In this document: positions 1 to 4,415 of the stretch, in pieces
Layout of the letters: each line of letters starts with the position of its first letter
Numbering within the stretch: the first letter of the stretch is position 1
From: Candidatus Omnitrophota bacterium
GTDB lineage: Bacteria; Hinthialibacterota; Hinthialibacteria; Hinthialibacterales; JAKPRU01
Assembly: GCA_029570205.1 (NCBI GenBank)
Contig: JAKQSI010000103.1
Span: 1 to 5,342, forward strand
Length of the DNA: 5,342 nt
Reading direction: 5' to 3'
The notes under the pieces: model-generated
What the model saw: only the letters and a program-made list of their open reading frames with translations
What the model was told of the DNA's origin: nothing
Databases searched by the model: none
Position numbers and translations under genes: made by a program

Positions 1-7
1 AAAGGTT

Positions 8-50
8 GGCCGGGAGATCGCTGAAAGGGGAGGAAGGCAACCTCCCGGCC
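8..50 (-). repeat. GC-rich inverted repeat after the last gene; possible terminator or leader hairpin
   Basis: GGCCGGGAG (8-16) and CTCCCGGCC (42-50) are perfect inverted 9-bp arms around 25 bases. Within it, on the minus strand, GGGAGG (46-41) can instead pair with CCTCCC (33-28) around a 7-base loop, so two folds compete. It starts one base after the nucleotidyltransferase stop codon. In the leftward transcript the outer stem is followed by AACCTTT at the window edge, so a terminator with a U-tract partly outside the window is possible but not shown. No gene is visible in positions 1-50. Confidence 0.45.
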
Positions 51-602
51 TCATGTACTGCTTATGGGGTTCTCTCTGCCTTGCATTGCCCGAATGATCT
101 TCGACGAAGACATGTTTTCCATCTCACTCTGAATCAGGAGAATCGCTCCGCCATATCCTTCCACGAAGCGGCGTTCCACCTGATTGATCGTGTCGATTGA
201 ATAATCACCACCTTTCGCATAGATGTCCGGTTTCAACGTTTTCAGCGCTTCCATCGCGTCCATGCCGATCTCAATAACAAGATCAACACCCTTGATGCTC
301 GCGATAATTCCGGACCGGCACTGGAACTTCAGTACGGGCCGATGAGGCCCCTTCAATGCCTGTACCGCCTTATCCGAGTTGACCCCGACAATCAAAATCG
401 AGCCGGGGATTCGCCGCTTGATCTCCTGCAAATACCGCACATGCCCATGGTGCAATATGTCGAAACATCCGTTCGTCCACACCACCGGCGTCGGCCTGGT
501 CTTGCCGACCGTCGGCAATCGGCAAAAGGTCCGCAGCAGCGGATCTCCCAGGTCGAGAATCCGTTGCTCAGCTGTCAGTTCCGGAAACGCTTCCGTCACC
601 AT
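51..602 (-). CDS. rfaE2: RfaE2/HldE-C-like heptose-1-phosphate nucleotidyltransferase, 183 aa
   Basis: This is a cytidylyltransferase-fold protein closest in motif pattern to the C-terminal adenylyltransferase domain of HldE, which joins ATP and D-glycero-beta-D-manno-heptose 1-phosphate to ADP-heptose for lipopolysaccharide core. Visible motifs are TNGCFDILHHGHVRYL (43-58) with the HxGH nucleotide-binding signature (51-54), GVNSD (73-77), KGPHRP (84-89), Arg96, KGGDY (130-134), the GG of EGYGG (148-152), and SSSKII (165-170) in place of ISSTKI. TagD-type glycerol-3-phosphate cytidylyltransferases lack the KGGDY block. An N-terminal extension of about 38 residues precedes the domain, and no kinase domain is attached. 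ATG 602 is preferred, with a weak GGGA (612-609) 6 bases upstream; GTG 599 is the alternative. It overlaps the holin-like gene by 35 bases. The fold and family are confident; the actual sugar substrate is inferred. Confidence 0.87.
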   Translation of the reverse strand: MVTEAFPELTAEQRILDLGDPLLRTFCRLPTVGKTRPTPVVWTNGCFDILHHGHVRYLQEIKRRIPGSILIVGVNSDKAVQALKGPHRPVLKFQCRSGIIASIKGVDLVIEIGMDAMEALKTLKPDIYAKGGDYSIDTINQVERRFVEGYGGAILLIQSEMENMSSSKIIRAMQGRENPISST

Positions 603-885
603 TGCTTGTCCCGGCCCCCAGCGCTTTCTGCCGATCCGTCAGGAATCCTTTCACGAGGGTTCCGAGATAGACAAATCCGGCAGCGATCGCACTCGTGATG
701 AGTGGTCCAAGCGTCTGGCCGAACATACTGTCAAAGTCGATGCTCTGGATCACTTCTTTGATGCCCGGAATCATTTGATCGATAAACACGAGCAACGCGG
801 CAACAAAAACAAAGAGCATTCTCTTCCATGCGTTCTTGAGATCGGTCTTGTCGATCTCCCATCGTGGAGCATTGGCGTCTTTCAT
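568..885 (-). CDS. Two-helix membrane protein, holin-like, 105 aa
   Basis: Residues 22-38 (RMLFVFVAALLVFIDQM) and 59-79 (LGPLITSAIAAGFVYLGTLVK) are hydrophobic helices joined by a short acidic loop (IKEVIQSIDFDSMF). The N-terminus is charged (KDANAPRWEIDKTDLKNAWK) and the C-terminus is a hydrophilic Gly/Ser/Asp tail after a basic LTDRQKA. Small size, two spans and a charged N-terminus fit class II phage holins, which form holes in the inner membrane to release endolysin. No endolysin is visible in the window, and sequence alone does not separate a holin from other small membrane proteins. ATG 885 has an excellent GGAGG (897-893) 7 bases upstream and overlaps the previous stop as ATGA. The 3' end overlaps the next gene by 35 bases, the longest overlap here. 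Confidence 0.78.
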   Translation of the reverse strand: MKDANAPRWEIDKTDLKNAWKRMLFVFVAALLVFIDQMIPGIKEVIQSIDFDSMFGQTLGPLITSAIAAGFVYLGTLVKGFLTDRQKALGAGTSNGDGSVSGTDS

Positions 886-1256
886 GGTGCTTCCTCCATT
901 TCCAGTATGGCTTGCAGGTGCGGGCGAATCTGTTGGTCCACCCGTTCCCTGATTTCGGAGAGATCCTTGTCACTCAGGTCGAGTTCACGCCGCAACTGCG
1001 TCATCACCGTCGTGTCAGGTCTCTCCATAGCCTGATATACCCGCACATCCCGGAAGAGTTCCTCCAAATACGCCGGGCGTGGGAACTGCACTGAGTTCCC
1101 AGCCAACCGGCGTGAGATTGTCCGAAGCAGTTCCGGCTGGTCCTGCAAAGCCTCGCAGAACACATCAAAACCCGGATTGTCCCTGCGAAGCCGGATTGAA
1201 GCCAACAGCCAGATCAGGAATCCCCGCGTATACCGGGTCGTTGCACCGTCAGTCAC
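882..1256 (-). CDS. Hypothetical protein, 124 aa
   Basis: I do not recognise this protein. It starts at GTG 1256 in a GTGA overlap with the sigma-like gene and ends in an ATGA overlap with the holin-like gene, so it is in the middle of a translationally coupled set. It appears soluble and almost wholly helical. The N-terminal GFLIWLLASIRLRRD (12-26) is a hydrophobic helix ending in basic residues, too short and too charged to be a clear membrane span. Residues 27-80 are amphipathic (DVFCEALQDQPELLRTISRR and LEELFRDVRVYQAM), and the C-terminal third (83-118) is strongly charged (RRELDLSDKDLSEIRERVDQ) and could form a coiled coil. There is one cysteine and no catalytic motif. Placement between a transcription factor and a putative holin suggests a regulatory or lysis-timing accessory, but this is a guess. 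Confidence 0.75.
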   Translation of the reverse strand: MTDGATTRYTRGFLIWLLASIRLRRDNPGFDVFCEALQDQPELLRTISRRLAGNSVQFPRPAYLEELFRDVRVYQAMERPDTTVMTQLRRELDLSDKDLSEIRERVDQQIRPHLQAILEMEEAP

Positions 1257-2005
1257 GTATACATCTCCCTATTCCGTTTTTCGATCATCGCCTCGGTCCA
1301 CCCGTTTTCCCGCCGCAGTTTGTCAATCGCCAACTGCTGGTAATACAACACGTCACAAAAGAACTCGGATCCCGCTTTGGGGAATCGTTTCTGCAAATCG
1401 TATCGGTCCGGCAATCGCCCGTTCCGCTGAAAGAAATCCACAATCCACGGAGCAATTTCCAGCGCTTTATCACCCGTTGCGGCAGCGGCGATCCGCAACT
1501 GCCGACAAAGGACCGGCGTGTAAAGCGGTAGGAATTGCGCCAAGGCATGGCAGCGCGGACACACAGTCTCACCCAAATAAATGCCACACCGTGTATTCTC
1601 TGGAATGAACGCCCCACACCGTGAGCAATTGACGGACCGTTGAGCGATCTCAACCTCCGCAATATCCCGAACATTGTCGGGGTGGTATTCGAGTTCCGGC
1701 GGCAGTTCCCCAGAAAACACACCACAATCGCTCCCAACCCTCTCCAGTAGCGCGAAGGCTTTGTTGCGGAGACAGGTCCACAGGTACGCAACACAGTTCC
1801 TGTCCGGGTCCAGATCAATCCGTCGGAACAGCAGGAGCGCTTCGAGAATGCACTCCTGCTTGATCTCGTCACGAAACACCCGCGTTCGGCGACTCCAGCG
1901 GATCTCGTGGAACACCTTCTCGACCAGGGGATACATTTGCTCAAGGAAAGCGTTCTCATCCCCCGACCGAATCGCGTTATTGATCGCATCCTGGTCATAC
2001 AGCAT
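1253..2005 (-). CDS. Phage-type sigma-70-like factor (region 2, gp55-like) with zinc ribbon, 250 aa
   Basis: Residues 7-90 read like sigma-70 region 2. They start with NAIRSGDENAFLEQMYPLVE, followed by a DEIKQECILEALLLFRRIDL block (46-65) and DPDRNCVAYLWTCLRNKAF (66-84). This parallels the region 2.1-2.3 pattern of ECF sigmas and T4 gp55-like late sigma factors (D-x(2)-Q-E ... A...F-D ... F..Y-x-W/T...). Residues 127-152 form a zinc ribbon: CSRC (127-130), Cys140, CPRC (149-152). The C-terminal part (180-250, with RNGRLPDRYDLQKRF) may hold a helix-turn-helix in place of region 4. The protein would bind core RNA polymerase and direct it to phage promoters. ATG 2005 is the start, with AAGGG (2015-2011) 5 bases upstream and an 11-base overlap with the fusion gene. 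Classification rests on pattern, not alignment; a generic zinc-ribbon DNA-binding protein is the alternative. Confidence 0.62.
   Translation of the reverse strand: MLYDQDAINNAIRSGDENAFLEQMYPLVEKVFHEIRWSRRTRVFRDEIKQECILEALLLFRRIDLDPDRNCVAYLWTCLRNKAFALLERVGSDCGVFSGELPPELEYHPDNVRDIAEVEIAQRSVNCSRCGAFIPENTRCGIYLGETVCPRCHALAQFLPLYTPVLCRQLRIAAAATGDKALEIAPWIVDFFQRNGRLPDRYDLQKRFPKAGSEFFCDVLYYQQLAIDKLRRENGWTEAMIEKRNREMYT
1265..1270 (-). promoter_or_regulatory. Shine-Dalgarno deciding a GTG start
   Basis: AGGGAG lies 8 bases upstream of GTG 1256, inside the last codons of the sigma-like gene, and supports translation restart at the GTGA overlap. Confidence 0.75.
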
Positions 2006-3407
2006 ACGTACCCTTGAACACCATCACGTTGGCATGGTCCGGTTTCAGCCCTTCCGACTGCATGTACGGTTCATACGCTTTCGGTTGCCCCCGATCGGGA
2101 AGCAGGACCACCGCCCGCGCGACCTCGATAAAGCCATGCCGAACAATTTCTTCAGACAAGAATCGCGCGAAGTCGAAATAGCCCGATTGTACGCAGTCAA
2201 ATTCCTGCGCATACACGGCGAAATATCCGTTGGGCCGAAGCACGCGCTTGATCTCGCTGAGGATCGACCCGAACACGACGCGATAATTCGGGCGATCCAA
2301 TTTGCCGAGATTCGTTTCTCGTTCCGAATCCGGGTCAACATCCTTCTTCACCAGGACAGGAATCGGCGGATGCACGAATACCAGATCAACATCACCGTCT
2401 TTGATTTCCAGTGAGGCGGCGTCCATGACTTCCACCGCTTCGTGCCGAGGGCTGAGATCAGAACACCACGCCTGTCGATTCATGATCTTGCAGACATCAA
2501 CCGTTGTTCCGCTACCGGCCATCGGATCGAGAACGACATTGCCTTCCCCGGACCAGTGGGCGACAATCTGTTCGACAACCTGAGCAGGTGTGCTTTCTTC
2601 CCAATCGGGATTACCCGCGTACCGGAACGGCTGTTCAATCGGCCAGACAGACGAAAGAATCCGGCCCTGAATGCGGAGAATCTCGGCCCTGGCCTCCTGC
2701 TCGAACGACTTGCGCCGTCCCTGGATCTCTTCTTCCAGGGTGGCGATTCGGTTCTGAAGATGCTCGTTCGACCGCCGAAGCGTTTCGTTCTCTTTTCGAG
2801 CCTTCTCGTAATCCGGCGGTGTGACCTCGATCTTTTCCGGCTCCAGGGTGCGGAGGGTTTTGACCGTTGCTTCCAGTTCGCGGTTCCGGGTGGACAGATC
2901 CTTGTTCCGCGATTCGGCTTCCTGGGCCTGTTTCCGAACCTTGAGAATCTCTTCGCGGGTCAATTCATGGAGGGTCTTTTTCACCCCGTCGATTTCGACG
3001 GATTCTCCCGCCAGGAGCTTGAGCTGCACGTCCTCCGGCCACTGGCTTGAAATCAGGATGAGGATATCCTCCATCCCACGCCCGAATGCCTCATGGATTT
3101 GCTTTGCCCGTTCCTCATTGCGAGCAAGTGCCATCCATTTGTAAGCCGTGGTTCGCGGAATCCCGACTTCCTCGCGTAGCCAGGACAGGAATACTCCCGT
3201 CGGGAATCTGTCAGTCACATCCAACAAGGCTTTGCCGGCCTCAATGACGTGAAGAACAGCGGTCTGACCATGTTGCCGGACAATCTCGGCCTGACTCCGA
3301 AGCCATATCTGGTCCTCGAAGGTGAGTTGATAGTCCTTCAGCTGTCGAGTACTTACCTCAACCACCGAAGCACCGTTTTCCAATTCAAGCAACGCTGTTT
3401 CGTTCAT
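1995..3407 (-). CDS. DUF3102-like DNA-binding domain / coiled coil / DNA methyltransferase fusion, 470 aa
   Basis: Three parts can be read. Residues 45-115 resemble the DUF3102 domain of phage and plasmid proteins: EAGKALLDVTDRFPTGVFLSWL, then a helix-turn-helix-like EEVGIPRTTAYKWMALA (79-95). Residues 147-248 are rich in Glu/Lys/Arg/Gln with heptad-like hydrophobics and probably form a coiled coil. Residues 250-470 are a Rossmann methyltransferase of the DNA N4-cytosine/N6-adenine type. Motif I is DPMAGSGTT (294-302), which binds S-adenosylmethionine; the acidic motif II residue is Asp317 (CSDLSP); EIKRVLRPNGYFAVY (385-399) is the usual post-motif-IV helix and strand. Motif IV is oddly HPPI (346-349): the Pro-Pro pair is kept but the aromatic residue is Ile. 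Motif order is I then IV, with no obvious target-recognition domain, so base specificity may come from the N-terminal domain, or the domain may bind without modifying. The gene opens the leftmost block behind an operator-like leader. The methyltransferase fold is confident, activity is not. Confidence 0.85.
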   Translation of the reverse strand: MNETALLELENGASVVEVSTRQLKDYQLTFEDQIWLRSQAEIVRQHGQTAVLHVIEAGKALLDVTDRFPTGVFLSWLREEVGIPRTTAYKWMALARNEERAKQIHEAFGRGMEDILILISSQWPEDVQLKLLAGESVEIDGVKKTLHELTREEILKVRKQAQEAESRNKDLSTRNRELEATVKTLRTLEPEKIEVTPPDYEKARKENETLRRSNEHLQNRIATLEEEIQGRRKSFEQEARAEILRIQGRILSSVWPIEQPFRYAGNPDWEESTPAQVVEQIVAHWSGEGNVVLDPMAGSGTTVDVCKIMNRQAWCSDLSPRHEAVEVMDAASLEIKDGDVDLVFVHPPIPVLVKKDVDPDSERETNLGKLDRPNYRVVFGSILSEIKRVLRPNGYFAVYAQEFDCVQSGYFDFARFLSEEIVRHGFIEVARAVVLLPDRGQPKAYEPYMQSEGLKPDHANVMVFKGTYAV

Positions 3408-3413
3408 AATTGT

Positions 3414-3417
3414 CTCC
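3414..3417 (-). promoter_or_regulatory. Shine-Dalgarno deciding the start of the fusion gene
   Basis: GGAG lies 6 bases before ATG 3407. This favours that start over the in-frame ATG codons at 3419, which overlaps the site itself, and 3431, which lies inside the palindrome. Confidence 0.75.
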
Positions 3418-3421
3418 ATTG

Positions 3422-3439
3422 AGTCCCGCATGCGGGACT
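3422..3439. promoter_or_regulatory. 18-bp perfect palindrome in the leader of the fusion gene
   Basis: AGTCCCGCATGCGGGACT is its own reverse complement. In the leftward transcript it would fold into a 7-bp GC-rich stem with a CAUG loop, ending 4 bases before the GGAG ribosome-binding site, so it could affect translation. As DNA it is a natural dimer-binding operator. On the + strand it is followed by TTTTTCTTT and so resembles a terminator for rightward transcription, but no rightward gene is seen. Confidence 0.6.
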
Positions 3440-3443
3440 TTTT

Positions 3444-3520
3444 CTTTGCATTTTGGCCTTTTATGCAAAGCCAAAATACCTGATTTTGCCTCTCAGCCCA
3501 AAATCACTTGTCTTTTTGGC
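3444..3520. repeat. Cluster of alternating TTTTGGC / GCCAAAA inverted elements
   Basis: On the + strand five related elements alternate in direction: TTTTGGC (3451-3457), GCCAAAA (3470-3476), TTTTGCC (3484-3490), GCCCAAAA (3496-3503) and TTTTTGGC (3513-3520). They form inverted repeats: ATTTTGGC (3450-3457) with GCCAAAAT (3470-3477), and TGATTTTG (3481-3488) with CAAAATCA (3499-3506). Interleaved with the first pair is another, CTTTGCAT (3444-3451) with ATGCAAAG (3463-3470). The cluster lies directly upstream of the methyltransferase-fusion gene and covers the promoter candidate. It is probably an operator array; the regulator is unknown, and autoregulation by the downstream DNA-binding protein is a guess. 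Confidence 0.6.
3473..3501 (-). promoter_or_regulatory. Weak sigma-70-like promoter candidate for the methyltransferase/sigma operon
   Basis: Reading leftward, TTGGGC (3501-3496) and TATTTT (3478-3473) are separated by 17 bases. They match the -35 and -10 consensus at 3 of 6 and 4 of 6 positions. The spacing is ideal but the hexamers are weak. It is supported mainly by position, in the only clear gap before a five-gene block, and by overlap with the inverted elements. A phage-specific promoter would not need to match this consensus. Confidence 0.3.
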
Positions 3521-3666
3521 TCAATTTCGCACTCAGAACGCAAGACCTGTTCTTTGCGGCCCTGAGCGTCTTCAACGATCAGCGTGTCGCCGAAATCCTC
3601 GACCAACCACCGCTGAACCTTCTCGCGATTTCTCTTGACCCACACCATGACCGGGTTACTGCCCAT
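3493..3666 (-). CDS. Small hypothetical protein, 57 aa
   Basis: A short frame runs from ATG 3666 to TGA 3495-3493 and fills what would otherwise be an intergenic gap. It begins MGSNPVMVWVKRNREKV and continues through RWLVEDFGDTLIVEDAQGRK to ECEIEPKRQVILG. The composition is that of a real small protein: a basic helix (WVKRNREKVQRWL), then a likely beta hairpin (TLIVEDAQGRKEQVL), resembling a small SH3-like or KOW-like fold, though I cannot assign a family. The start at 3666 is preferred because GAGG (3680-3677) lies 10 bases upstream and it gives an 11-base overlap with the previous gene, as seen elsewhere in this window. ATG 3648 is the alternative and has no good ribosome-binding site. Its 3' end enters the repeat-rich control region of the next gene. 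Confidence 0.6.
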   Translation of the reverse strand: MGSNPVMVWVKRNREKVQRWLVEDFGDTLIVEDAQGRKEQVLRSECEIEPKRQVILG

Positions 3667-4354
3667 CTTTGGAAAACCTCGGTTTCTTCGGTTTCGGTTC
3701 GATCAGTTCCGGCGGATCAGTCTCGTCAGCCTCATCCGAAGGCTCATCCACACCCGTTTCGGGAAAGGATCGTCCCGGCATTGGAGCAACCCGCTCTTTC
3801 CTCTCTTCCGTTTTCCTGAGAATGCCGCGCATATACTCGGCGGCAGCGAAAATGACGGGAACAATCAGAGGTTCGTTCCCCTCCTGCCGAATCAAGTGTT
3901 TGTTGTCTTTTCCGCTGCCACGAAGCAACACTCCCTCATCGACCAGAATGGTCTCCGGGGGACCCGGCACGTTCCGTCTGAGGAACGCGATAAGGTCCAG
4001 AATGTTTGGGATCCGAATCGTTTCAACGGGCCGCAACCCTCTTTCAAGATCGTGATCCATGCGCGGCTTGCATCCGTAGTCGTACGCTACCTGCAAATTC
4101 CATTTCGCTTCGCCGTCAATGTCCTGTCCCGGATTATCGGGATCGAATACCTGCAGGAACCGGACATGCTGATCGTGGCGATCATCCCAGAACTCCTGTA
4201 CCCGGTTCACCACTGCCGGGCCAAGCGGCTCCGTACCGTTTGCCTGGAGAATCAGAACGCACTCTCCAACCTCTGCTTTCATCGGGTAGCCGCCTTCCGC
4301 CAACACTTTCAAATCACCCAGAAGCCGAATTCTTGTTCGTGGATCTAATTTCAC
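3656..4354 (-). CDS. Hypothetical protein, 232 aa, with acidic/proline-rich C-terminus
   Basis: I do not recognise this protein. It starts at GTG 4354 behind an excellent AAGGAG. Residues 1-180 look like a folded domain of mixed strands and helices. Readable blocks are ECVLILQANG (31-40), a Trp/Asp/His-rich stretch EFWDDRHDQHVRF (54-66), IPNILDLIAFLRR (115-127) and EPLIVPVIFAAAEYMRGILR (161-180). The last stretch is hydrophobic but is better read as a strand plus amphipathic helix than a membrane span. Residues 181-232 are low in complexity and probably disordered: a KTEERKER helix, then an acidic Asp/Glu/Pro run (200-219), then a basic end (KPKKPRFSK). There is no cysteine cluster or known catalytic motif. 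It is preceded by the parS-like gap and its 3' end overlaps the small gene at 3666 by 11 bases. Confidence 0.8.
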   Translation of the reverse strand: MKLDPRTRIRLLGDLKVLAEGGYPMKAEVGECVLILQANGTEPLGPAVVNRVQEFWDDRHDQHVRFLQVFDPDNPGQDIDGEAKWNLQVAYDYGCKPRMDHDLERGLRPVETIRIPNILDLIAFLRRNVPGPPETILVDEGVLLRGSGKDNKHLIRQEGNEPLIVPVIFAAAEYMRGILRKTEERKERVAPMPGRSFPETGVDEPSDEADETDPPELIEPKPKKPRFSKDGQ

Positions 4355-4361
4355 CGCTGTT

Positions 4362-4367
4362 CTCCTT
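4362..4367 (-). promoter_or_regulatory. Strong Shine-Dalgarno deciding a GTG start
   Basis: AAGGAG lies 7 bases upstream of GTG 4354 and fixes that non-ATG codon as the start of the 232-aa protein. It lies 11 bases beyond the parS-like palindrome, so a protein bound there would sit right at the start of this gene. Confidence 0.85.
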
Positions 4368-4378
4368 CCAATCTCTAT

Positions 4379-4394
4379 CGTTTCACGTGAAACG
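4379..4394. promoter_or_regulatory. parS: parS-like 16-bp perfect palindrome (putative ParB-binding site)
   Basis: CGTTTCACGTGAAACG is a perfect palindrome. Its inner 14 bases, GTTTCACGTGAAAC, are identical to the core of the bacterial chromosomal parS consensus (TGTTTCACGTGAAACA); only the two outermost bases differ. It lies in the 61-base gap between a stop codon (4416) and the Shine-Dalgarno of the next gene (4367-4362), so it overlaps no coding sequence. By family knowledge ParB loads on such sites as a CTP-dependent clamp. Use by a host or element-encoded ParB is inferred. It could instead be an operator for a local regulator with a CACGTG core. Confidence 0.72.
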
Positions 4395-4415
4395 CTAGTT
4401 CTCTGATCTGATCAA

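Noticed and set aside
27-55. GGGGAGG-like ribosome-binding site on the plus strand before an ATG at 53
   Set aside because: The purine run is one part of the inverted repeat, the spacing to the ATG is too long, and the frame is antisense to the nucleotidyltransferase gene.
731-973. Minus-strand 80-aa frame
   Set aside because: It crosses the junction of two well-supported coupled genes in a third frame and has no ribosome-binding site or recognisable content.
1285-1998. Minus-strand frame of 237 aa starting at an ATGA overlap with the fusion gene
   Set aside because: It lies wholly inside the sigma-like gene in another frame, has a biased Arg/Ser/Trp-rich composition typical of a shadow frame, and lacks any recognisable motif, whereas the 250-aa frame shows region 2 and a zinc ribbon.
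1674-2414. Plus-strand frame of 246 aa, and other plus-strand frames of similar length (for example 3635-4348 and 379-1035)
   Set aside because: They are antisense to well-supported minus-strand genes, lack good ribosome-binding sites and show no domain pattern. Long antisense frames are common at this base composition.
3422-3448. Rho-independent terminator on the plus strand (stem followed by TTTTTCTTT)
   Set aside because: No rightward gene ends here, so it is reported as a palindrome/operator rather than a terminator; the terminator reading is kept only as a possibility.
4355-4415. Promoter for the 232-aa gene using TTGATC (4415-4410) as -35
   Set aside because: No acceptable -10 hexamer lies 16-19 bases downstream; the expected place falls inside the parS-like palindrome.
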